Below, in pieces: positions 19,939 to 29,750 of a stretch of 64,000 nucleotides of DNA; position 1 is the first letter of the stretch, and every line of letters begins with the position of its first letter. The stretch lies in assembly GCA_003246455.1 (NCBI GenBank), contig QKAF01000110.1, positions 87,926 through 151,925 on the forward strand, given 5' to 3'. The notes under the pieces are model-generated. The model did no database searches and was not told where the DNA came from. It worked only from the letters and a program-made list of their open reading frames with translations. Made by a program: the position numbers and the translations under genes. Origin of the DNA: Bacteroidota bacterium (lineage in GTDB: Bacteria > Bacteroidota > Ignavibacteria > SZUA-365).

Positions 19939-20703
19939 TCAGATCCGGACCAGCACGGACTTCTCTACCCAGCCGGTCTTTCCGTCCTCGAGACGGATGC
20001 GGTAGTAATCGCTCTTCGATCCGAGTATTTTCACCTTCAGGCCCTCATGGACGATGAAACTCTCCACTCCCGTTTCATCGGGCGTACTCCGGACCGTCAC
20101 TTCCGACGGCATGATCACGGCATTTCGGTGTTCTTCGAGTTCGTTCGATTTCAGCACGGTCAGTGACACTGCCGCACCGAAAAAGAGGAGCAAGACGATC
20201 CCTGCCACGAGCGCAAAGCGCCGGAGAATCACCTGCCGGAACCCGAAAAAGACAAAACCGGAAACACAGAGGAGACAGAACAGAATCAGCGACGAGGTGA
20301 AGAACGCCGACGGCTGATGTGCATCCTTGATATCGTTCCACCACCGAACGAAAAACAGCAGCGGGATCGGCTCCACCCTGTCTCGCAGTCGCGCCCGCAC
20401 GACATTGAGATTATGGGCCACATCCGCATTGCCGGGTTCGAACTGCAATGCCCGTTCATAGGACAGGATACTGACGGCAAGTTCCCCGTTTTTGTACGCC
20501 GCGTTTCCGAGGTTATAGTACAGATCGACATCGGCATATCCGTCATCGATCAGGGACTGAAAAATGGCGATGGCCTGTTTGTATTCTGCCTTTTTATAGA
20601 GTTCGACGCCCTGCTGATAGCGCTCGAATGGATCCTGCTGCTGCCCTGCGGCAATCGGGTGCAGCAGCAGAAGGAGGATGCCGATGCGAAGCATGGTGGT
20701 CAT
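19939..20703 (-). CDS. batE: BatE-like TPR + SH3-like protein
   Basis: 254 aa; TPR (DVDLYYNLGNAAYKNGELAVSILSYERALQFEPGNADVAHNLNVVR), TMs, C-terminal SH3 VKILGSKSDYYRIRLEDGKTGWV; last gene of bat cluster. Confidence 0.85.
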   Translation of the reverse strand: MTTMLRIGILLLLLHPIAAGQQQDPFERYQQGVELYKKAEYKQAIAIFQSLIDDGYADVDLYYNLGNAAYKNGELAVSILSYERALQFEPGNADVAHNLNVVRARLRDRVEPIPLLFFVRWWNDIKDAHQPSAFFTSSLILFCLLCVSGFVFFGFRQVILRRFALVAGIVLLLFFGAAVSLTVLKSNELEEHRNAVIMPSEVTVRSTPDETGVESFIVHEGLKVKILGSKSDYYRIRLEDGKTGWVEKSVLVRI

Positions 20704-22541
20704 GTCAACACCTTCATGGCCTGTTCCGTATGGATGATCGCCTCTTTCGCCTGGTCGTAAAGCGCCCGCATCTCTTCCGAACTCGCGCGGGAAGGCGAGA
20801 ACCGCGCATATTCGACGGCGTTGAGGGCGGTACGCATGCGCTCCACCAGATCCGGGGCGACGTTGCGGCTTTGCAGCCTTTCGACGACGGTTTCGATCGC
20901 GATCTCGGAAGTCGGCATCGCGAGCTTGTCCTGGACGTAGCCCCAGAGGGCTCGCGCGATTTCGAGATAATACGCGTCGGTATTTCCGGCTTCGAGATAT
21001 TTCTTCGATGCACTCAGGCGCCGTTCCGCGACGCGGGTAGCGCGTCGCCGCTTCATGCCGGCGATATCTTCGTGCTCGCGATCATAGCGCTGCTTCCACA
21101 TCAGGGCAGCCAGCAGCAGGACGAGTGGAAGCAGATACCAGAGCAGCATGACTGCCGGACGTACTCCGAGCGAAACGTCCCGACTGAGCTGCGGCCGGCG
21201 TTCGCGTATGGGCCTGACATCCATCGAGAGATAGTCCACATATTTCTGGGTAAGATCGCCGGCGTTCTTCCTGGCATCCCCTTCGGCGATGTCCATGCTG
21301 AACGCCTGCGACTCGAGGGTGACATACTTCTTTTTTCCAAGATCGAAGTAGGAAAAAACCACGGGAGGAATCGTGACTTTTCCGGCATACCGCGGCACGA
21401 GCAGATACTCGAACGTCTTGCTGCCTGCGAGCGTCCCATCCTCGGCGCGGGCGTCTTCGTCTATGGTCGGATCGTAATGATCCACACCCGAGGGGAACGT
21501 CACCGCAGGTTCGTCGAGCAGCCTGATGTTCCCCTTCCCGGAGAGGACGATCGAGAGCGTCGCGGTTTCATTCGCCTTCAGGGCATTACGGTCAAGCGTC
21601 GCACGCATCTCATACGAACCGACAACCCCGGTGAATCCGGTCGGTTTGCCCTCTTCCGGGAGAGGACGAACCTTCACCTTCACTTTCTGTGTCAGAAGGG
21701 TTTTCTTCACATGATCGTAGCTGTCGAAAAGCGGGTCGCTGAAGAAACGGTCAAACGCGTCGCTCCCCCTCCTTCGCTGTTTCCTCACCCGCACGGTGGT
21801 CCCGATTTCGAACGGTTCGATTGTCAGGTCGCCCGCCTGGGTGGGGAAATACAGCACTTTCCGCAGCATGTACGTTTCGTACTGCCGGCCGTTATAGACC
21901 TCGACACGAGGCTGCAGCTGCGTCGGTGCCTCGACGTCTTCGGACCAGAATCCGACCATGCGGGGAAGTTTGATGGGATTGTCGAGTTGGAATGCGACAC
22001 GGGAATAGAGCTTATAGGTCACGGTCAGTGGTTCGCCGAGGAACACGTCCGTTTTGTTCGGAATCGCCCGGATGAACAGGTTGTCCCCCAGATCCACATC
22101 AGGGGTCTTGCTCTGCTGTTTGGCGCCGCTGTTCGGAACGGCGCGTGTGACGGTGATCCGAACCGTATTGGTGGTGAGCTGTTTTCCGTCATAGGTAATC
22201 GTGGCGGATGGAAGCGGAAACGACCCTGTCGTGCGCGGCTGCAGAAGGTAGGTCCAGGAAATGCTGGTGGAAACGCGGCCATTGATGATCTGCATCTGCT
22301 GCGAGGTCGAGGGACCGTTCAGCGTCAGAAAATTCCGATTGAGATCAGGCGCCCGGAAGTCTCCGTACTGTCGGAGTGTCCCGCCCGACAGTGTATATGT
22401 CACCTGGAACTGCTCTCCGAGCGGCACCTCCGTACGATCGACCGAGCAGAGGAACTGCGTCTCCTGCGAGAGAGAGAACCCGACGGGCACGAAGCCGATC
22501 ATCAATATAAGGAGCAATCTCCGTATCATGCTTCTCACCAA
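20700..22541 (-). CDS. batD: BatD-like protein
   Basis: 613 aa; FLCSVDRTEVPLGEQFQVTYTLSGG, IPNKTDVFLGEPLTVTYKLYSR; position in bat cluster. Confidence 0.9.
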   Translation of the reverse strand: MVRSMIRRLLLILMIGFVPVGFSLSQETQFLCSVDRTEVPLGEQFQVTYTLSGGTLRQYGDFRAPDLNRNFLTLNGPSTSQQMQIINGRVSTSISWTYLLQPRTTGSFPLPSATITYDGKQLTTNTVRITVTRAVPNSGAKQQSKTPDVDLGDNLFIRAIPNKTDVFLGEPLTVTYKLYSRVAFQLDNPIKLPRMVGFWSEDVEAPTQLQPRVEVYNGRQYETYMLRKVLYFPTQAGDLTIEPFEIGTTVRVRKQRRRGSDAFDRFFSDPLFDSYDHVKKTLLTQKVKVKVRPLPEEGKPTGFTGVVGSYEMRATLDRNALKANETATLSIVLSGKGNIRLLDEPAVTFPSGVDHYDPTIDEDARAEDGTLAGSKTFEYLLVPRYAGKVTIPPVVFSYFDLGKKKYVTLESQAFSMDIAEGDARKNAGDLTQKYVDYLSMDVRPIRERRPQLSRDVSLGVRPAVMLLWYLLPLVLLLAALMWKQRYDREHEDIAGMKRRRATRVAERRLSASKKYLEAGNTDAYYLEIARALWGYVQDKLAMPTSEIAIETVVERLQSRNVAPDLVERMRTALNAVEYARFSPSRASSEEMRALYDQAKEAIIHTEQAMKVLT

Positions 22542-23392
22542 TCCTTGTCGACATTGACGCGTCTCCCCTGCTGCTGACGCTTCTTTTTCTGTAGTTCCTT
22601 TTCATCGCGCTGCAGGGCCCGCAGAATCTGCTCGGCCTGCTGTTTCGACATATTCTGCTCTTTCTGCGGCTTCGGCTGCTGCTGCTGATCCTGCTTCGCC
22701 TTGTCCTGCTGCTGGTTGTCTTTCTGATTCTGCTGCTGCTGCTGATCCTTGTCCTGCTTGTCCTTCTTCTGCTGCTCTTCCTGCTTGTTCTTATCCTGGT
22801 TTTTCTGATCCTGCTGCTTGTCCTGCTTCTGATCCTTCTTCTGCTGATCTTTCTTCTGATCCTGGTTCTGGTTCTGCTGCTGCTTCTGCAGATCTTCCAG
22901 CTTTTTCCTCGCGTACGTCAGGTTGTAGCGCGCGTCCTGGTCGGTCGGATCCACCTTGAGCGCTTTCTTGAACATCTCAATGGCCTGCTTGTAACCCTCC
23001 ATCTGAAGATTCCCCGCCTGCTCGCCTGCGGCCTGCTTGAGCGCAGGGTTGTCCATTCCCTTGTCCGCCGCGTTCAGGAAGGTGTTTCCCGCGTTATACA
23101 GCGTGCGGGAGAGCGTCTCCCGGTCCTTTATGCGCAAGCCCGCTTTTTCGTACTGCTCCAGGGCCGCCTTGATATCATCGCTGCGATATGCGGCATTTCC
23201 CGCGTTGAAAAAGCTTTCCGGGCGCTCCGGCTCGGCGATCGCCGCCTGCTCGTATTTCTCGCGGGCCCTGTCGTATTTCTTCTCATGATACAGGTCGTTG
23301 CCGTCATTGACGGTGCCCCGATACGACTGTGCCGATGCGGCGGCGCCGCAAGCGACGATGAATAACAGGAACACGATGAGGTGACGCATCAT
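22535..23392 (-). CDS. batC: BatC-like TPR protein with Gln/Lys/Asp-rich tail
   Basis: 285 aa; TPR repeats followed by QKKDQQKKDQKQDKQQDQKNQDKNKQEEQQKK low-complexity region. Confidence 0.9.
   Translation of the reverse strand: MMRHLIVFLLFIVACGAAASAQSYRGTVNDGNDLYHEKKYDRAREKYEQAAIAEPERPESFFNAGNAAYRSDDIKAALEQYEKAGLRIKDRETLSRTLYNAGNTFLNAADKGMDNPALKQAAGEQAGNLQMEGYKQAIEMFKKALKVDPTDQDARYNLTYARKKLEDLQKQQQNQNQDQKKDQQKKDQKQDKQQDQKNQDKNKQEEQQKKDKQDKDQQQQQNQKDNQQQDKAKQDQQQQPKPQKEQNMSKQQAEQILRALQRDEKELQKKKRQQQGRRVNVDKDW
22600..22900 (-). repeat. Low-complexity CAG/AAG-type repeats encoding the BatC Q/K/D tail
   Basis: Repeated ctgctgctgatcctgcttctg-like units. Confidence 0.8.
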
Positions 23393-23393
23393 G

Positions 23394-24446
23394 TCAGCTT
23401 CTCCTCCGTTTCTCGTTCGGTGCGAAAATCGAAAACCGCGCCAGGAAGCGGTTGCGGGTTTCGGAAAGGAACAGTTCCGAGATCAGGAGAATCAGGCCCA
23501 GAAATACGAGATACTGAAATCGATCTTCATAATCCGTGAATTGCTTGGTGCCGAACTCCTTCTTCTCCATGCGTTCGATCTGATCGAATACCGTGGCGAG
23601 ATTGTCACGCCCGCTCAGCGCCTGCGTGAAGGTGCCGCCGGTCGCCGCCGCCACCTTCTTCAGCGTCTCCGCATCGAGTCGCGAGAGTACGAGTGATCCG
23701 TCATTGTCTTTCTTGTATCCCGGCTGTCCGCCGCCCGACGAAATCGGGATCGGCGCGCCTTCGAGGGAGCCCATACCGATGGTGTGGATGACGATGCCTT
23801 CATTCGCGGCCTCGACGGCCGCCGCGACCGGATCATCCTCGTGATTTTCTCCGTCGGTGATGATGACCATCGCCTTGTATTTGCCCTCTTCCTTTCGGAA
23901 CGATTCCCGCGCAAGTTCGATGGCGGAGCCGATGGCCGTTCCCGGGGTGGGCGCCATACCGGCATCGATGACATCGGTCAGCATGAGTGCCGCACTGTAA
24001 TCGGATGTCAGGGGCAGCTGCGTATAGGCATCCCCGGAAAACACGACGATGCCGATTCTGTCGCCCTTGAGGTTATTGATGAGATTCTGCAGTTCTTTCC
24101 TCGCCGCGCTGATGCGGTTGGGCTGAATATCTTCCGCACGCATGCTTGCCGACACATCGATGGCTACGATCAGATCGATGCCGCTTCGCGTCACCTCCTC
24201 GAATTTTGTGCCGATCAGGGGATTTGCGTACGCAAGGATCAACGCGGTAAATGCGAGCAGCGTGATTCCCCCGCGGAGCCAGTATTTGACACGGCTCCGC
24301 CGATCGACAAGCGCAAGCACGCTCCCCTGTTCACCGTAGCTGCGAATGCTTCTGTTCTTCAGGTACCATGCGAACCAGAGCACCGCCGCGACAGCGGGAA
24401 CAATCAGCAGGTAAATGAAATATTCGGGATGGGCGAATTTTATCAT
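23394..24446 (-). CDS. batB: BatB-like VWA-domain membrane protein
   Basis: 350 aa; VWA MIDAS-type DLIVAIDVSASMRAEDIQPNRISAARKELQNLI. Confidence 0.93.
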   Translation of the reverse strand: MIKFAHPEYFIYLLIVPAVAAVLWFAWYLKNRSIRSYGEQGSVLALVDRRSRVKYWLRGGITLLAFTALILAYANPLIGTKFEEVTRSGIDLIVAIDVSASMRAEDIQPNRISAARKELQNLINNLKGDRIGIVVFSGDAYTQLPLTSDYSAALMLTDVIDAGMAPTPGTAIGSAIELARESFRKEEGKYKAMVIITDGENHEDDPVAAAVEAANEGIVIHTIGMGSLEGAPIPISSGGGQPGYKKDNDGSLVLSRLDAETLKKVAAATGGTFTQALSGRDNLATVFDQIERMEKKEFGTKQFTDYEDRFQYLVFLGLILLISELFLSETRNRFLARFSIFAPNEKRRRS

Positions 24447-24470
24447 GGTCGGCGCAGGCCTGTTCGATTG

Positions 24471-25469
24471 TCAGGGAATTTTGCGGAAAACGAAAGCAGA
24501 AAGCCCGAGTTCCAGCAGCAGCATTGCGAGCGCTGCGAGTACATAATCGTAGAACAGCTCGGTGTAACGGTGGAATTCCGTTACCTCGATCTTCGTCCGC
24601 TCCAGCTTGTCGATATCTTCATAGATCTGCTTGAGCTTTTTGTTGCCCGTCGCACGGAAGTACTCTCCCCCCGTAATCTGGGCGACCTGGCGAAGCATAT
24701 CTTCGTCGATCTCAACGGGGACGGGCTGATACTGGATTCCGTATGCCGTTTTGAACGGATACGGTGCCATGCCGCGCGTGCCGACGCCGATCGTGTATAT
24801 GCGCACGCCGAAGGTCTGCGCGATGTCCGCGGCCGTGGCCGGATCGATCGACCCCATGTTGTTGACACCGTCGGTCAGGAGGATCATGACCTTGCTCTTG
24901 GACTTGCTGTCTTTCATGCGATTGACCGCATTGGCGATGCCTTCTCCGATCGCGGTGCCATCCTGCAGATACCCGGTTTCCACTTTCCGCAGGAGATCGA
25001 TCAGAACGCTGTAATCCGTGGTCAGCGGACATTGGGTAAAGCTCTCACCGGCGAAGATTACGAGTCCGATGCGATCGTTGACGCGGGCGCGGATGAAATC
25101 CTCACCCACGGCTTTTGCCGCTTCCAGACGGTTCGGACGAAAATCCTCCGCGAGCATGGAGCCGGAGATGTCGAGGACGATGGTGATGTCGATCCCCTCG
25201 CGGTACACCTTTTCTCCGCGCGCGGAAGACTGCGGTCGCGCGAACGCGACGATCAGAAGCGCGAGTCCCAGCATGCGGAGGATAAACGGGAGATGACGCA
25301 GCCGCACCCGCCAGCCGGCAGGCAGCGCATCGAATACCGCGATCGAAGAATGTCGTATGGACGCGGTCAAGCGTCCCTGCTTCCAGAAGTGCCACACCGC
25401 CAGCAGAGGAATGACGAGCAGCAGCCAGAGGAAAGCGGGATTGGCAAACTGCGTGATCTGCTCAAACAT
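24471..25469 (-). CDS. batA: BatA-like VWA-domain membrane protein
   Basis: DITIVLDISGSMLAEDFRPNRLEAAKAVGEDFI; start trimmed from 25574 to MFEQITQFANPAFLWLL. Confidence 0.93.
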   Translation of the reverse strand: MFEQITQFANPAFLWLLLVIPLLAVWHFWKQGRLTASIRHSSIAVFDALPAGWRVRLRHLPFILRMLGLALLIVAFARPQSSARGEKVYREGIDITIVLDISGSMLAEDFRPNRLEAAKAVGEDFIRARVNDRIGLVIFAGESFTQCPLTTDYSVLIDLLRKVETGYLQDGTAIGEGIANAVNRMKDSKSKSKVMILLTDGVNNMGSIDPATAADIAQTFGVRIYTIGVGTRGMAPYPFKTAYGIQYQPVPVEIDEDMLRQVAQITGGEYFRATGNKKLKQIYEDIDKLERTKIEVTEFHRYTELFYDYVLAALAMLLLELGLSAFVFRKIP

Positions 25470-26487
25470 CGCCCAACCCTCCTTCCGTCCGCTCCGGGTC
25501 ATGCACCGCGTCTGCGGGCTCGGAGGAGACAACTGCTTCGGATTCCGAAACACGGGGCACGGCCGGCAGGTCACCAGCCTGCCTGGTGCTCTCCACGAAC
25601 TGCACCGACACGTTCATCGCGTCTTCGTGCTGAAGCGAGGAGGGCGTGAATTTTGCAAACTTCGTCAGGTCCGCCGTTTTCAGGACCCGTTCAACCTTCT
25701 CGACGGTCTGCGGAGAAAGCCCCAGCATTGCCAGCCCGGGCATGATCTCGGATGTCGTCTGTTCCATCGCGGGCACGCGGAAGCGGCGCTCAATATACAT
25801 GCGAAGGATGTCCGTCACGCCGGACTGATATGCCTTGTGTTCCCCGTGCTGCCACAGTTTCTGCTCACGCAGCGAATGCAGCGCCTGCAGCGCGGCGATG
25901 TGCGCGGGAATATCCGGCTCGGGCGCTTCAGGTACTTCTTCCGGGCGGTTTTTCCTTCTCAGGTACCAGCGATACCCGAACCAGCCCGCGAGAAGGACAA
26001 GAAGGATCACGCCGGCGTACAGCAGGTAGTCCCAGATCGTCAGCGGCACATGCAAGACATCCTTGATGTCTTTGAAGGCCTGCGTCGTATCGAGGGCGAC
26101 GGTTCCCATTTCGAATTCGAAGGAAGGACTGTAGGCGAAATATGACGCCGTGTCACCGGGGATGCTGTATTTCACACGCACGCGAAGCGCGATACTTCCC
26201 GTATCGAAAATGGTTGCGACCACGTCCTGCCGATACTCCCTGCGATCCCCCTTCATTCCGATCTCCGCCTCGTCGGCGGAGACGAATTCCCCGCCTTCGA
26301 AATCGTCGTCCGTCGAAGGGAGCTGCACGGTGTATTTCGCAGGCGCGTCAACGGTCAGGTGAAGGGTGATCCACTGGCCGATCTGAAAGCGGTTGGAATC
26401 CGCGCGTGCCGAAACGTGGACATCCTGCGCGTGCAGACCGGTACCGCAGGCGACTGCAATGAGTATTGCCAGAAAAAGGTGTTTCAT
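25462..26487 (-). CDS. BatD-like/BatD-related membrane protein of the moxR-bat operon
   Basis: 341 aa; signal peptide, VHVSARADSNRFQIGQWITLHLTVDAPAKYTVQLP, mid TM WDYLLYAGVILLVLLAGWFGYRWYLRRK. Confidence 0.75.
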   Translation of the reverse strand: MKHLFLAILIAVACGTGLHAQDVHVSARADSNRFQIGQWITLHLTVDAPAKYTVQLPSTDDDFEGGEFVSADEAEIGMKGDRREYRQDVVATIFDTGSIALRVRVKYSIPGDTASYFAYSPSFEFEMGTVALDTTQAFKDIKDVLHVPLTIWDYLLYAGVILLVLLAGWFGYRWYLRRKNRPEEVPEAPEPDIPAHIAALQALHSLREQKLWQHGEHKAYQSGVTDILRMYIERRFRVPAMEQTTSEIMPGLAMLGLSPQTVEKVERVLKTADLTKFAKFTPSSLQHEDAMNVSVQFVESTRQAGDLPAVPRVSESEAVVSSEPADAVHDPERTEGGLGDV

Positions 26488-27362
26488 CAGTAGCGTTTCT
26501 CCCGCATCCGGAAAAATTCAACCAGCGGCTGGATGTATCCCTGCTGCACATCGATGGAAATGCGGTCAACGTTCGAGAGAAGGAACCGGCGACGACGCTC
26601 CGCACTCCGCTCTTCCCATTGACGCCGGTAGCCGAGGCGCACCGCGGCGCGCGAGGTATCGATCCATTTCTCCGCGCCGGTCTCCGCGTCCCGCAGTTTG
26701 ACGAGCCCGATGTCCGGCAGATCCATTTCCCGGGGGTCCGTCAGTTCGACCGCGATGAGATCATGCTTTCGCGCGACAATTTTGAGAGGACGATCGTATC
26801 CCTCGGCCATGAAGTCCGAGACGAGAAAGGCAATCGACCGTTTCTTTGTCACGTGGTTGAAATACTCGAGCGCGCCGCGAATGTCGGTGCCGCTTCCTTC
26901 GGGCTCGAACGCGATGATGTCGCGGATGATCCGCAGAATATGGGACCGGCCTTTTTTCGGGGGAATGAACTTCTCGATGCGGTCGGTGAAGATGATCATA
27001 CCGACTTTGTCAGAGTTTTTGATCGCGCTGAACGCGAGAACGGCACAGAGCTCGGCCGCGATATCCCGCTTGAATTTCGGCGACGTCCCGTAGTCCTGCG
27101 ATGCGCTCATGTCCACGAGCAGCATGACGGTCAGCTCCCGCTCCTCCTCAAACACCTTGACGAAAGGCCGGTTGAAGCGCGCGGAGACGTTCCAGTCGAT
27201 CGTGCGCACGTCGTCGCCGAACTGGTATTCCCGCACTTCGGAGAATTCCATGCCGCGTCCCTTGAACACGGAATGGTATTCACCGGAAAAGAGCTGATTG
27301 ACGAGTCCCCGGGTGCGGATCTCGATCTGCCGGACGTTTTTCAGAATCTGTTTGGTATCCAA
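26487..27362 (-). CDS. DUF58 domain protein
   Basis: 291 aa; GEYHSVFKGRGMEFSEVREYQFGDDVRTIDWNVSARFNRPFVKVFEEERELTVMLLVDMSAS. Confidence 0.95.
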   Translation of the reverse strand: MDTKQILKNVRQIEIRTRGLVNQLFSGEYHSVFKGRGMEFSEVREYQFGDDVRTIDWNVSARFNRPFVKVFEEERELTVMLLVDMSASQDYGTSPKFKRDIAAELCAVLAFSAIKNSDKVGMIIFTDRIEKFIPPKKGRSHILRIIRDIIAFEPEGSGTDIRGALEYFNHVTKKRSIAFLVSDFMAEGYDRPLKIVARKHDLIAVELTDPREMDLPDIGLVKLRDAETGAEKWIDTSRAAVRLGYRRQWEERSAERRRRFLLSNVDRISIDVQQGYIQPLVEFFRMREKRY

Positions 27363-27364
27363 GA

Positions 27365-28354
27365 TCAGGGAACCTCGATGGTGTCGAGAATCTCCTGCAC
27401 GATCATTTCGGAGTTCATCTCCTCCGCCTCTGCCTCGTAGGTGACGGCGACACGGTGACGGAGCACGTCGAAACAGATCGCGCGAATATCTTCCGGTATG
27501 ACATACCCGCGACGATTGACGAAGGCATGGGCCTTCCCGGCGATCGCGAGGTTGATGCTCGCACGCGGGGAACCGCCGTAGGCGATGTAGCTGCTGATGC
27601 GATCGAGCTTGAAATCACGGGGCCGCCGCGTCGCTTCGACGATGTCGAGGATGTAGCGTTCGATTTTCTCATCCATGTACACCGCGTGCAGCGCCTTCCG
27701 CGCACGGAGCACGTCATCGGTCGAGACGACCGGATTGGCGACAGGGATCTCCTGCGAGATCTGCTGGCGCATGATCGCAAGTTCTTCCTCACGCGCGGGA
27801 TAGTCGATCTTGATCTTCAGCATGAAGCGGTCAACCTGCGCCTCGGGCAGCGGATAGGTTCCCTCCTGCTCGATCGGGTTCTGCGTCGCCATGACGAGAA
27901 ACGGCGACGGAAGCGGATAGGTATGTTCGCCGATGGTCACCTGCCGCTCCTGCATGGCTTCGAGCAGCGCACTCTGCACCTTTGCGGGTGAACGGTTGAT
28001 TTCATCGGCAAGAATGAAATTGGCGAACACCGGGCCCTGTTTCGTCTGAAACTCACCGGTCTTCTGATTGTATATCATCGTACCCACCAGGTCGGCAGGG
28101 AGAAGATCCGGTGTAAACTGGATGCGGTGGAAGCTCGCCTTCATGGAGGCTGCGAGCGTCTTGATCGCCGTCGTTTTGGCAAGGCCCGGCACCCCTTCGA
28201 GAAGGATGTGGCCGTCGCCCAGCAGACCGATCAGCAGACGTTCCACCATTCCTTTCTGGCCGATTATAACCTTTCCGATTTCCATTTTCAGGGCGTCGAC
28301 AAATGCGCTTTCCTGCTGAATGCGTTCGTTGATTTCCTGGATATTGACTTGCAT
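27365..28354 (-). CDS. MoxR-family AAA+ ATPase
   Basis: LLEGVPGLAKTTAIKTLA Walker A, FANFILADEINRSPAKVQSALLEAMQE Walker B; start trimmed from 28429. Confidence 0.96.
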   Translation of the reverse strand: MQVNIQEINERIQQESAFVDALKMEIGKVIIGQKGMVERLLIGLLGDGHILLEGVPGLAKTTAIKTLAASMKASFHRIQFTPDLLPADLVGTMIYNQKTGEFQTKQGPVFANFILADEINRSPAKVQSALLEAMQERQVTIGEHTYPLPSPFLVMATQNPIEQEGTYPLPEAQVDRFMLKIKIDYPAREEELAIMRQQISQEIPVANPVVSTDDVLRARKALHAVYMDEKIERYILDIVEATRRPRDFKLDRISSYIAYGGSPRASINLAIAGKAHAFVNRRGYVIPEDIRAICFDVLRHRVAVTYEAEAEEMNSEMIVQEILDTIEVP

Positions 28355-28617
28355 TGGCACTCCAATGGTCCGAATGATGATGAGCGATGCGATACGCAGG
28401 ACAACGGCCTCACTGTCGCGAAACGGCAATCCCTGCGAAAAGAGTTATCAGGGTAAATTAAACATCCGACGGAATCGCGTGCAAACCCAAACGAAACACC
28501 CTGCGCGTACAATCGTTCACCGCGCGGGCGGGACGGGACAATCCGTTTTGACGTACCGGCAGGCCGGTTTGTTCCCTTTTTCCCTTCAGAGGAAATGCAG
28601 CGCCGCCATTCCGCGAT

Positions 28618-29730
28618 TCACCGTTTGCGAAGAGACTGGATGACGTACTTCGAATATCCGTACTTGATCTTCGACGGAATGGACGCGAGGGAGAGCCTGT
28701 TTGTGGGAAACGCGAACGACGGTTCGAAATAACAGTTGATCGTGCATCCCTCGCAGAATGCGTGCCGTCCTTCGTGCTGCTGATGCCAGCGCACGCGGTC
28801 GGAACGGAGCGCCGCAGCGAGGTCGTTGCCGACAGGGATTTTTTCATAATGCAGGTGATAGCATGGGAGAAGGATTTCGTTCTGCGGTGAAATAACCAGG
28901 ACGCGGCTCACTGCCCGGCACAGGGGATCCGCAACCCTGTTTCCGCCGTTCCGCCGCAGCGTCAGGAATGAGGGATTGAGGTACACCATGGGTTTCCGCG
29001 CGAACTCCTCGGTTCTCCGCATCGCCTCATCGCTCAGTCCCTCTGCGCGGAAATACTGGAAGATGGGGTTGAGCAGCAGCATCAGGCCGTGTTCTCTCGC
29101 GAGGTCGTACACCCCTGAGAGCTGATCGGTATTCTCATTCGTTACCGTGAAGAGCAGGTCCGGTTTTTCGCCGAGCTGCTTCGCGATCTCGATGCTTTCG
29201 AGCACGTGCCCGAAACAGTCGACACCCCGCATCGCGTTATGCTGTTCCGCATCGGCGCTGTCGAGGGAGAAATGCAGAAGATCGACTTTTCCTGCCAGTT
29301 CCTCCGCCCGCTTCGGATACAGCAGGGCGTTCGTCGTGATGCTCGACCTCATGCCGAGACGCCGAACCTCCGCCGCAATCTCGCCGATGTCCGGATGCAG
29401 CAGGGGCTCGCCGCCGGTCAGGTCGACGAATCGGACACCGAGCGGGCGCATGGCGCTGAGATTCCGCATGACATCCTCCGTCCGGGCATGACGGGAATCG
29501 CGAAAAGCCGCGTGATCTCCGAAATGGCAGAAATCGCAGTAGGCGTTGCACCGGTACGTCAGGTAATAGTTGCAGAGCAGAGGCATGCGCCGGGACCTTT
29601 CACAGCAGCGAATATTCAGCTTCAGGAATCGAGGACATGCGGAATGATACAAAACCGTCGGCGCATTTCCATATTCCCCGGATGCGGAACGGGATTGTCC
29701 GGAATCGAGTTTTTCTTCATACTGGTGCAC
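28618..29730 (-). CDS. Radical SAM protein
   Basis: CxxxCxxC motif CNAYCDFC, DLTGGEPLLHPD, extra Cys cluster CEGCTINC near the C-terminus; exact start uncertain (29586-29730). Confidence 0.87.
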   Translation of the reverse strand: MHQYEEKLDSGQSRSASGEYGNAPTVLYHSACPRFLKLNIRCCERSRRMPLLCNYYLTYRCNAYCDFCHFGDHAAFRDSRHARTEDVMRNLSAMRPLGVRFVDLTGGEPLLHPDIGEIAAEVRRLGMRSSITTNALLYPKRAEELAGKVDLLHFSLDSADAEQHNAMRGVDCFGHVLESIEIAKQLGEKPDLLFTVTNENTDQLSGVYDLAREHGLMLLLNPIFQYFRAEGLSDEAMRRTEEFARKPMVYLNPSFLTLRRNGGNRVADPLCRAVSRVLVISPQNEILLPCYHLHYEKIPVGNDLAAALRSDRVRWHQQHEGRHAFCEGCTINCYFEPSFAFPTNRLSLASIPSKIKYGYSKYVIQSLRKR

Positions 29731-29750
29731 GACAAGCTACGACTGAAGCC

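Noticed and set aside
20628-22577. 649-aa plus-strand ORF antisense to batD/batE
   Set aside because: Opposes a well-supported bat operon; no signal peptide, domain or RBS.
22600-22900. Possible CRISPR-like array because of regularly repeated short units
   Set aside because: Repeats are in-frame Q/K/D codons of BatC without spacers of constant length.
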